Positions 49,919 to 56,549 of a DNA stretch of 64,000 nucleotides are shown one piece after another; position 1 is the stretch's first letter; each line of letters starts with the position of its first letter. Made by a program: the position numbers and the translations under genes. The stretch is from Methylorubrum rhodinum (lineage in GTDB: Bacteria; Pseudomonadota; Alphaproteobacteria; Rhizobiales; Beijerinckiaceae), in assembly GCF_014199935.1 (NCBI RefSeq), contig NZ_JACHOP010000017.1, forward strand, positions 45,301 to 109,300. The letters are read 5' to 3'. Below the pieces are notes generated by a model. It saw nothing but the letters and a program-made list of their open reading frames with translations. It did not search any database and had not been told where the DNA came from.

Positions 49919-50311
49919 TCACTGGCGACGGGGGGCATGGCGACCCCACCTGCGGGGAGGATGGTTGGGCGTCTCGCTTTCAGCGACCGGGCTCTCGCCT
50001 CCGGCCGAACCGCTTCGCGTTTCGTCGGCTTCCGCCGCTTCGCTCCCTGACGCGGGGCGCTCATCCTCAATCAGGGCCGCGTCCATCGCCTCCATCATCG
50101 CCAGCAAATGCCGGCGCGCTTTGGAATTGAAGGCGGGTCCGCTGTAGACGACCCAGACCTGCCCGCCTCGCCCAACGCTGGTGGACATTTGAACCTTCGC
50201 CCTGCGAAACTGGAGCGCGTCGATCAGGACGTGTTCGGATGGCGGGGTGTAGCCGCGGCTCCAGGCGTCGTAATCGACGGGTGAGAAGACGGGTGGTTGA
50301 CGCTCAGCCAT
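49919..50311 (-). CDS. hypothetical protein of compact minus-strand run
   Basis: A 130-residue protein with an N-terminal 85-residue globular part (FSPVDYDAWSRGYTPPSEHV; YSGPAFNSKARRHLLAMMEA) and a disordered Ser/Glu-rich tail. It follows the preceding gene by three bases. No family recognised. Confidence 0.6.
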   Translation of the reverse strand: MAERQPPVFSPVDYDAWSRGYTPPSEHVLIDALQFRRAKVQMSTSVGRGGQVWVVYSGPAFNSKARRHLLAMMEAMDAALIEDERPASGSEAAEADETRSGSAGGESPVAESETPNHPPRRWGRHAPRRQ

Positions 50312-50314
50312 CCC

Positions 50315-50542
50315 TCAACGTCCTCCCGCAGGAGGAAGGGCGAGGGCGTCCTTTTCGCGGTCGTTGCTGTAGAGGAAGTAAGGAGCGCCCGCCTTAACGA
50401 TCTCGCGGGCGGTCGCCTCGGATACAAAGCAGACGTGTGCGTATTCGGTTGGGCCGCAGCAATCGTGATAGCGGAGTTGGAGCGCCCACGGCTTTAGGCG
50501 CTCTTCGGGCAGCCCGGACGGCGCCAAGATCAAGTTTGCCAT
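50315..50542 (-). CDS. hypothetical protein of compact minus-strand run
   Basis: A 75-residue protein (MANLILAPSGLPEERLKPWA; QLRYHDCCGPTEYAHVCFVS) with three clustered Cys and a possible alpha/beta fold. It starts three bases after its upstream neighbour. No family recognised. Confidence 0.6.
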   Translation of the reverse strand: MANLILAPSGLPEERLKPWALQLRYHDCCGPTEYAHVCFVSEATAREIVKAGAPYFLYSNDREKDALALPPAGGR

Positions 50543-50545
50543 CGT

Positions 50546-50974
50546 CTACTCTCCTGCCTTCGGGGTTGGATCGGGTTGGGGCGCCTCGGCTACGCCGATC
50601 GGGCTGTCGTGAACGGGGCCGCCTTGCGTCCCCGCCCTGCGGGCTTCCATCCCTGGCGCATGCGGGTCGCGAAACAGGATTGGCTTGCTCGGCCAGAGAT
50701 CGCCGGCCTCGGCAATCCACACGCCAGAGGCATCACGGTAGCCGCTATGAACGCCCGTGCTGCCGACCTCGACAAACTCACGATACTGTCCGTCCTTCGG
50801 GCAGTAAGTGAAGTCGCGGAAGCCTAGCGCCTTTAGTCGCTCGTATGCTGCCTGCATGACCTTGAGCGCGGCGGCCTCGTCGGGCATCCGCGCGGCATCC
50901 GCCTCGTTTCCAAGCTCAATCGCCTGTAGCAGGCGAGCGAATTCATCGGCCGAAACGGCGTGCCAACAGCTCAT
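50546..50974 (-). CDS. phage-type hypothetical protein (DUF551-like composition)
   Basis: A 142-residue protein containing ALKVMQAAYERLKALGFRDF, TYCPKDG and WIAEAGDLWPSKPILFR, a pattern of phage accessory proteins described as DUF551-like; the HIS-Cys set is not complete. Its start overlaps the upstream gene by four bases. Confidence 0.6.
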   Translation of the reverse strand: MSCWHAVSADEFARLLQAIELGNEADAARMPDEAAALKVMQAAYERLKALGFRDFTYCPKDGQYREFVEVGSTGVHSGYRDASGVWIAEAGDLWPSKPILFRDPHAPGMEARRAGTQGGPVHDSPIGVAEAPQPDPTPKAGE

Positions 50975-51438
50975 TGATCGCCTCCTTCTTCATTTCTGGC
51001 CCGCGGCATGACTCCGATGTCCACGAACCGCGGATCACCGAAGCCGGTGAACACCATCGTCCAGGCGAGGCGGCCATGCGGCTTCTGGCCGGGCTCGTCG
51101 GTTATGATCCGCAGGTCGGCGGCTTGTTCGATCCGCCGCACCAGCTTCTCGGGATCGCAGGCGCGCTCGGTCCACGGCACGGCCAAGAGATCGAGGTCGC
51201 GCGTGAACGACCCGTGCATCATCAGCGCGTAGCCTTCGGCCCATGCGAGGCAGCGAGCCATCGTGAAGACGCGCGCGTAATCGGGGTCGATGATGCCGTA
51301 GGGTGGCCCGTTGAGTGAACCGGCTGCACTTCCGCCGCGCGAGGGATGGTCGCCCGTAAGGGCCGAGACGCCCTGCGGCTCGGGCTCTGCCGACCAGCCC
51401 GGCCCCATCGGGGCGCGTCCTGAAGCTTCCTCGCTCAT
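50971..51438 (-). CDS. hypothetical protein, nucleotidyltransferase-like pattern
   Basis: A 155-residue protein with MHGSFTRDLDLLAVPWTE, which resembles the G[ST]-x(n)-D-x-D core of nucleotidyltransferase-fold proteins, then LRIITDEPGQKPHGRLAWTM and a terminal FVDIGVMPR. Such proteins are frequent in phages and near defence genes. Enzymatic activity is not established. Confidence 0.6.
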   Translation of the reverse strand: MSEEASGRAPMGPGWSAEPEPQGVSALTGDHPSRGGSAAGSLNGPPYGIIDPDYARVFTMARCLAWAEGYALMMHGSFTRDLDLLAVPWTERACDPEKLVRRIEQAADLRIITDEPGQKPHGRLAWTMVFTGFGDPRFVDIGVMPRARNEEGGDQ

Positions 51439-51441
51439 ACC

Positions 51442-51669
51442 TCAAGCCTCCCTGACGATAGGCGAGGGCCGGATGGAGAGGTTGGACGCATCTCGTGCGG
51501 CAAGGCTTGCGGCGAGCCGCGATGTCGGAAACTCCCTCGCGATCTGCTCGCACACTTGGATCGCTTCGCGCAGGCCCCAGCCGAGTTCTGAGCGCAAGAA
51601 CTTGGCCCCTTCGACGTACGACATCTCAGAAGCCAGCTGCCGAGCGGCTTCAACATCCTGAAGTTTCAT
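51442..51669 (-). CDS. small helical hypothetical protein
   Basis: A 75-residue helical protein (MKLQDVEAARQLASEMSYVE; LGWGLREAIQVCEQIAREFP) resembling a small UBA- or ribosomal-L7/L12-like helical bundle by pattern. It is spaced three bases from its neighbours on both sides. Function unknown. Confidence 0.55.
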   Translation of the reverse strand: MKLQDVEAARQLASEMSYVEGAKFLRSELGWGLREAIQVCEQIAREFPTSRLAASLAARDASNLSIRPSPIVREA

Positions 51670-51672
51670 GGC

Positions 51673-52095
51673 TCAAGCCTCCTGCTGTGCTGTGGTGAGG
51701 GGCCGGGCGGAGACCTCGTGAGGCGCAATGCGTCGGACGGGAATGCCGGCGGCTTCGGCTTGGCGGATCATGTCGGCCGTGCCCCGTCCGCCGGGGAAGG
51801 CGAGGACCACGACCGGCTTGCCCTCGCGGAGCATGCGCGCGTTGCGGATTGGGCCGGCGGACTTGCCGTGCTTCTTCCAGTCGGCCGGGAACGAGAGCAC
51901 CCGCAGGCCCTCGCTCTCGGCCCACTGCGCCGCGCCTTCGTCGGCGCCGCGGGCGCCGCCATGGATGACGGTCGTGATGCGAGGCAGGCTCGGCCAGCCC
52001 AAGGCTTCCGCCGCATCCTGATGGCCGAAGCGTTCCAGCCAGTTCCAGACATCGGCCGCGTCGAGATCTCGGCCTCCGCAGACGAGGACGCGCAT
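51673..52095 (-). CDS. DUF2493/YspA-like SLOG domain protein
   Basis: A 140-residue Rossmann-type protein: MRVLVCGGRD, then VIHGGARGADEGAAQWAESE, FPADWKKHGKSAGPIRNARM and LAFPGGRGTADMIRQAEAAG. This is the DUF2493/YspA branch of the SLOG superfamily, whose members bind nucleotide-derived ligands and are common in phages and mobile elements. The start at MRVLV is preferred. The only recognised function-bearing gene in this run. Confidence 0.88.
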   Translation of the reverse strand: MRVLVCGGRDLDAADVWNWLERFGHQDAAEALGWPSLPRITTVIHGGARGADEGAAQWAESEGLRVLSFPADWKKHGKSAGPIRNARMLREGKPVVVLAFPGGRGTADMIRQAEAAGIPVRRIAPHEVSARPLTTAQQEA

Positions 52096-52097
52096 GG

Positions 52098-52328
52098 TCA
52101 GGCCTCCCCTCGTTTCGAGGGAGAGCAATCAGACGAGGCATCGCCGATCAGGCCCGGATGCCACGCCCGAGCGCGCTCCCAGCCGCTGTGCTCGCAACTG
52201 ACACTGCTGTAGCCTTCCCTCGTACAGATTTTGCACGGCATGAAAGGGTAGCCGGGTAGGGCGCGGAGGAGTGCGCGCGCCTCCTCTCGCTCCGTGTCGG
52301 TGTCGCGCCCTGGGGTTGTCCAAGCCAT
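52098..52328 (-). CDS. small Cys-containing phage-type protein
   Basis: A 76-residue protein with a zinc-ribbon-like CKICTREGYSSVSCEHSGW stretch. Separated by two bases from the following gene. A zinc site of three Cys and one His is possible. Function unknown. Confidence 0.55.
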   Translation of the reverse strand: MAWTTPGRDTDTEREEARALLRALPGYPFMPCKICTREGYSSVSCEHSGWERARAWHPGLIGDASSDCSPSKRGEA

Positions 52329-52988
52329 CTACCCCTCCCCGGTCAGAGCGAGGGGCCGGGCGGAGGGGGCAGATGCCTTGGCCCGCTCTTCCGCGACACG
52401 ATGCTCGGCGACGATCAGGTCCATTTCGGCCTTCGTGATCCGCACGAGGCCTTCAGGCAGGGTCCACGTCGCGGCCGGGCCGACGACGGTGCGTTCGGGG
52501 TGTTTGGTGGCGTAGCGGTGGCGCTCGGCCTCGGCGTCAGGGATTAGGCCGAAGAACGTGTCGCCCGCCCAGCCGAGCCACGCGCCCTCAAAGACCAGCG
52601 TCAGATTACTGCCGTCCGCGATGCCCCAGGTGCCGGAACTGCCGTCGGACGCTTCCCAACTGATCTCCTCGCAGAGGCCGTCGCCATAGACGTCTCGGTA
52701 GACGGGCTGCGGGTGAATGCTGCGTAGTCGCTGAAGTTCGCCGGCCTCGGGAGTGCCGACCTTGGGGTGGCTGAAACCGTGCTCGCCCTTCGGCTTCGTC
52801 CAGTTCTTGGGCGGCGAGCGCCCCTTGAAGCACAGGTCGGTGCCGGCGGTGCTGAAGCCGGTCGCGCCCTTCGACTGTGCGTATTCCCAGATCGCCCGGC
52901 GCCGAGCCGTTTGACGCTCGCGGTACTCGCGTGCCCGTGACAGGAACGGCTCGCCGACGATGCGGACGTAGGTGATGCTCTCGCTCAT
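52329..52988 (-). CDS. hypothetical phage-type protein
   Basis: A 219-residue protein (MSESITYVRIVGEPFLSRAR ... SKGATGFSTAGTDLCFKGR...) with a TPEAGELQRLRSIHPQPVYR segment and a C-terminal basic helix. It starts directly next to its downstream neighbour. No family recognised, though similar proteins are common in phage accessory regions. Confidence 0.6.
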   Translation of the reverse strand: MSESITYVRIVGEPFLSRAREYRERQTARRRAIWEYAQSKGATGFSTAGTDLCFKGRSPPKNWTKPKGEHGFSHPKVGTPEAGELQRLRSIHPQPVYRDVYGDGLCEEISWEASDGSSGTWGIADGSNLTLVFEGAWLGWAGDTFFGLIPDAEAERHRYATKHPERTVVGPAATWTLPEGLVRITKAEMDLIVAEHRVAEERAKASAPSARPLALTGEG

Positions 52989-52991
52989 GGC

Positions 52992-53324
52992 TCACATCCT
53001 CCCCGTGCCACACACAGGAAGACGATCGGGGCCGAGGCGTGGGGCGAGGGCCATGCTGTAATTGCTGCCGACCCCGCTTTCCCAGAAGTGGAACTGGCAG
53101 CCCGTCGCCGGGTCGGTCCAGATGCGCCTGCGGATGCCGTTGTCGCCCCTCACGCCGGGCGAGGTGTTGGCGTCGGTGCAGCCGGCGAGGGCGAGCGACA
53201 GCACCGCCGCCGCGAGCAGCAGAGCGGAACGCCCCGCGAACACTTTTCGGGAGTTTTTCGGGACCTCTCGCCCCGGATTGCTCAAAACGAGCCCCGAACG
53301 TTCCGTTGGACGGCGCTCGCTCAC
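52992..53324 (-). CDS. small lipoprotein, first gene of minus-strand run
   Basis: A 110-residue protein whose part SALLLAAAVLSLALAGC-TD forms a lipobox; the mature region includes CQFHFWESGVGSNYSMA and PDRLPVCGTGR. Because the lipobox is far from the first ATG, a GTG 81 bases further in (83 residues, at 53243) is an attractive alternative start. It lies 50 bases from tRNA-Pro. Lipoproteins encoded at prophage edges may act in superinfection exclusion. Confidence 0.6.
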   Translation of the reverse strand: MSERRPTERSGLVLSNPGREVPKNSRKVFAGRSALLLAAAVLSLALAGCTDANTSPGVRGDNGIRRRIWTDPATGCQFHFWESGVGSNYSMALAPRLGPDRLPVCGTGRM

Positions 53325-53373
53325 TTGCCCGTCAGAGGCAAAAATCGTAATCCCCCTAGGCCCGTCAGGGCGT

Positions 53374-53450
53374 CGGGGTGTAGCGCAGTCTGGTAGCGCA
53401 TCTGCTTTGGGAGCAGAGGGTCGTAGGTTCGAATCCTATCGCCCCGACCA
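53374..53450 (+). tRNA. tRNA-Pro (anticodon TGG)
   Basis: A 77-base tRNA starting CGGGGTGTAGCGCAGTCTGG. Anticodon stem CTGC/GCAG encloses loop TTTGGGA with anticodon TGG (53408-53410), T-arm GGTTCGAATCC, acceptor stem CGGGG/CCCCG, discriminator A and encoded CCA. It reads the CCA proline codon (and others through wobble). Phage-like genes end 50 bases before it. Confidence 0.97.
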
Positions 53451-53478
53451 TGCCCTTCCCGGAGTCGTACACCGTCCG

Positions 53479-53790
53479 ATGTCGAGCGCCCGCATCTACC
53501 GCCCCGCCAAGGACCCGTCGCAGTCCGGGCTCGCGCGCACCAAGCAATGGCTGCTCGAATTCGACCAGACCGCCCCGCGCGAGACCGACCCGCTGATGGG
53601 CTGGACCGGCTCGTCCGACATGCTGCAACAGGTGCGGCTCGAATTCGACACCGCCGAGGAGGCGGTGGCCTACGCCAAGTCGCAGGGCATCGCCTACCGG
53701 GTCGAGGAGGCCAAGCCCCCGGTTCTGCGCAAGGGCCTGTCCTACTCGGACAATTTCAAGTTCAACCGCACCGCGCCCTGGACGCACTGA
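53479..53790 (+). CDS. NDUFS4-type ETC complex I subunit
   Basis: A 103-residue homologue of the mitochondrial complex I accessory subunit NDUFS4: RIYRPAKDPSQSGLARTKQW, LMGWTGSSDMLQQVRLEFDT, EEAVAYAKSQGIAYRV, YSDNFKFNRTAPWTH. In alphaproteobacteria it stabilises the NADH-binding arm of NADH:quinone oxidoreductase. Adjacent tRNA-Pro is a conserved neighbour in this group. Confidence 0.92.
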   Translation: MSSARIYRPAKDPSQSGLARTKQWLLEFDQTAPRETDPLMGWTGSSDMLQQVRLEFDTAEEAVAYAKSQGIAYRVEEAKPPVLRKGLSYSDNFKFNRTAPWTH

Positions 53791-53816
53791 CGCCGGGCGC
53801 GGCCTGAGGAATCGGC

Positions 53817-54287
53817 TCAGCCGGCCTCCGCCTTGCGCCGCTCCGACCATTCGCGAAAAACGTTCGGCTCGCCGTCGAGCTTCAGGTAGGCGACCCGCAT
53901 CGGCTGTTCCTCGGCCGGGCGGCAGAGTTCGGCGTAGATGCCGGCGCTCAACAGCCCTTCCGTCTCCGCCTCCTCGGCGGTGAAGGCGTAGTAGCCGCGC
54001 TCGACACCCGCGAGCCGCATCGCCGCGTGACACATCGGGCAGGGCTGGCCGCTGGCGTAGACGATGCAGCCGTCGAGCTTCGATTTGCCGAGCTTGCGGC
54101 TCGCCGCGCGCAGGGCTGCCATCTCGGCGTGGTCGGTCGGGTCGTGGCTGACATGGATGCCGTTGGCGGCACGTGCCACCACCTCGCCGCCGCGCACGAT
54201 CACGGCGCCGTAGGGCCGCCCGCCCTCCGCCACGTTCGCCCGCGCGATCTCGACCGCCTCGCGCAGGTAGGCCTCGTGTTCGCTCAT
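53817..54287 (-). CDS. nucleoside deaminase (cytidine/deoxycytidylate deaminase fold)
   Basis: A 156-residue zinc deaminase with HAE (53-55) and PCPMC (82-86; Cys83, Cys86) binding zinc and the catalytic Glu55. The sequence resembles guanine/tRNA-adenosine-type deaminases (RPYGAVIVRGGEVVARAANG). Likely substrates are guanine or other purine bases, but the exact one cannot be told. It starts at MSEHEAYL. Confidence 0.9.
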   Translation of the reverse strand: MSEHEAYLREAVEIARANVAEGGRPYGAVIVRGGEVVARAANGIHVSHDPTDHAEMAALRAASRKLGKSKLDGCIVYASGQPCPMCHAAMRLAGVERGYYAFTAEEAETEGLLSAGIYAELCRPAEEQPMRVAYLKLDGEPNVFREWSERRKAEAG

Positions 54288-54319
54288 GCCGAATCCCTCG
54301 CCGAATTCCTTGCCGTGAA

Positions 54320-55384
54320 TCAGAAGGCGTAGCGCACCGTGCAATACGGCAGCCTCTCGGCGAGCAACGCGCGGAAGCGCGTGAGCCACTGTCCCTTCCA
54401 GCCGGTGCGGTAGCGCAGATTGTCGCCCCCGCCCTCGGAGCGCTTGGCCTCCTGGATGTCGGGGCGCCACAGCAGCGCCTCGGCCTTGGGGTGCCAGCCG
54501 AGATTGACCGCGTGCAGACCCGCGTTGTGGGTCAGCATGATGATTTCGCACTTGAGCTGGGCCTTGGCCGCGTCCGACAGCCGGTCGTCGATCTCGGCGA
54601 ACAATTCGGCCCAATCCGCCTCCCAGCCCTCGTAGAGGATGACCGGCGAGAAGTTGACGTGGACCTCGTAGCCCGCGGCCAAAAAATCGTCGATCGCGGC
54701 GATGCGCTCGGGGATCGGCGCGGTTCGGACATCGACGATTCTGGCGATCCGCGCGGGCATCAGCGAGAAGCGGATGCGGGTGCGACCCTGCGGGTCGTAG
54801 TCGAGCAGGTCGCGGTTGACCCATTTGGTGGCGAACGACGCCTTGGCGTTCGGCAGCTCCCGGAACAGGGCGACGAGGTCGCGGACGTTGTCGCAGACCA
54901 TGGCATCGACCGAGAGGTCGCCGTTCTCGCCGAGATCGTAGACCCAGGCCGCCTCGTCCACCTGATCGGGCCGGGGAAGGGGTCCCTGCTTGGCGGCGTG
55001 CCGGGTGATCGCCGCGCCCACCGCCTCGACGTTCACGAACAGTGAGATCGGATTCGAGAATCCCTTGCGGCGCGGCACGTAGCAATAGGCGCAGGCCATG
55101 GCGCAGCCGTTCGAGATCGAGGGCGCGATGAAGTGGGCCGAGCGCCCGTTGGGGCGCAGGGCGAGGCCCTTCTTGACGCCGAGCACCAGCGTCGAGCGCT
55201 TGATCCGCACCCAATCCTCGACCGAGCCCTCGTTGCCGTGGAGCGAGGGGATGTTCCAGTGCGAGGGCACTTCGATGCGCTCGGCCTCGGGAAACCGCGC
55301 GAGGATTTCCGCGCCGCGCGCGTAGCCCGCGACGGCCGGCTCAAGGAAGATGCGGTCGATCTCGAGGAGTGCGCGCTCGGCCAT
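54320..55384 (-). CDS. spore photoproduct lyase-like radical SAM protein
   Basis: A 354-residue radical SAM protein with the cluster motif C94-x3-C98-x2-C101 (SNGCAMACAYCYV). Surrounding blocks (YARGAEILARFPEAERIEVP, RPNGRSAHFIAPSISNGC, VHVNFSPVILYEGW) match the spore photoproduct lyase family, whose members repair UV-made thymine dimers in spores; this bacterium does not sporulate, so the substrate is unknown. A start 30 bases upstream is possible. Confidence 0.88.
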   Translation of the reverse strand: MAERALLEIDRIFLEPAVAGYARGAEILARFPEAERIEVPSHWNIPSLHGNEGSVEDWVRIKRSTLVLGVKKGLALRPNGRSAHFIAPSISNGCAMACAYCYVPRRKGFSNPISLFVNVEAVGAAITRHAAKQGPLPRPDQVDEAAWVYDLGENGDLSVDAMVCDNVRDLVALFRELPNAKASFATKWVNRDLLDYDPQGRTRIRFSLMPARIARIVDVRTAPIPERIAAIDDFLAAGYEVHVNFSPVILYEGWEADWAELFAEIDDRLSDAAKAQLKCEIIMLTHNAGLHAVNLGWHPKAEALLWRPDIQEAKRSEGGGDNLRYRTGWKGQWLTRFRALLAERLPYCTVRYAF

Positions 55385-55459
55385 GGCAGGGATATGGCGC
55401 GGCGGCCGGCCCATGACCGCCTCGAAGCGGGGCCTGCGGCGACGAGGCCGACGGATCCC

Positions 55460-56272
55460 TCAGAGGCGCGCCAGCAACTCGGCCTTCTTGGCGGAGAACT
55501 CGGCATCGGTGAGGACGTCCTTGCGACGGAGTTCGGCCAGCCGCTCCAGGATGGTCATAACTTCGCCCGCATCCGTGATCGGGGGAGGCGCGGGGCGGCG
55601 GTCCGGGGCGGCGTCGGATCGAGAGGCCGCGTCCGAGACGATCTCCGACACGGGCGCAGCGGCCTCGGCGAGGCGGCCCGCCGGCGACGCCGGCTCGGGC
55701 GCCTCGGCCTCGATCGGATCGGCCGCGGCGCCCCTCGGCTCCGGGTCGAGCGGTATCAGATCCTCCAGTGCGAAGCCGCCCGCCGGGCCGCTGAACCGGA
55801 CCGTTCCGTCGCCGCTCTGCTGCTGCGAGACGCCGGTCACCTCGCGGTCGCCGAGATCGTAGAGGTCGATCCGCCCTCGCGTCTCGACGGCCAGCCGCCG
55901 GCTCGCCGGGAAGACGGCGTAGCGGGTGCCGTCCTGCGCGCCGACGCTCGACGGCACGCCGAGCCCGTCCGGCCACCAATTGCCCGCCCCCGGCACGCCG
56001 TGGGTCTCGGGCAGGGGCAGGCCCGCGGCGAGTTCGGTGCAGAGGGCATCGACCCGGGCCTTGAGGGCATGGTCGTTCATCCGCCCGACCATGATCATGC
56101 CGCCGCGTGACCATTGGCCGAGGCCTCCGAACTCGGGATGGTCGAACTGGGCCATGTTGCCGTGGCCCGTCTCCAGCGCCCGCACGAGGTGCTGCACCGC
56201 CTCGACGCTGACCCCGTGCCGCTCGGCGATCGCCGCGCGATTGGCCCGCCGCTCGGCCGCTTCTTCGCTCAT
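55460..56272 (-). CDS. SHOCT-domain protein
   Basis: A 270-residue soluble protein. It begins with a helical region, then has a beta-rich middle (TRYAVFPASRRLAVETRGRI) and an Ala/Pro-rich linker, and ends in a SHOCT domain (ITDAGEVMTILERLAELRRK, DVLTDAEFSAKKAELLARL). SHOCT is a short domain that often mediates membrane targeting or oligomerisation. Function unknown. Confidence 0.85.
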   Translation of the reverse strand: MSEEAAERRANRAAIAERHGVSVEAVQHLVRALETGHGNMAQFDHPEFGGLGQWSRGGMIMVGRMNDHALKARVDALCTELAAGLPLPETHGVPGAGNWWPDGLGVPSSVGAQDGTRYAVFPASRRLAVETRGRIDLYDLGDREVTGVSQQQSGDGTVRFSGPAGGFALEDLIPLDPEPRGAAADPIEAEAPEPASPAGRLAEAAAPVSEIVSDAASRSDAAPDRRPAPPPITDAGEVMTILERLAELRRKDVLTDAEFSAKKAELLARL

Positions 56273-56549
56273 GTGAACCGCTCCCTGCCCTCCGCCGCGC
56301 CCCGATCGGGACTGCTGGTCGTCCCTCGGGCGTGGCGGGAAACGCCTTCGCTCCGTCCGGGTTTCGTTTCCCGGGGTGCATGGAGGTGTTGCCATATCCG
56401 GCCCGCCCCCTGCCTTCAGGCCTGCACCTTAGCAAAACGCCTGCAGAAATAATTGCTGCAACGCGGCTCCACGGTGGAGCTTCACCGTTGCGTGAACGTT
56501 CACCGTCGCGACGGGGCCGCCGCAGGGGCCCGCCACGCTGACAATTGGG

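Noticed and set aside
1..53450. integrase or recombinase for the prophage
   Set aside because: No tyrosine or serine recombinase motifs found in any coding frame examined; presumed to lie left of the window.
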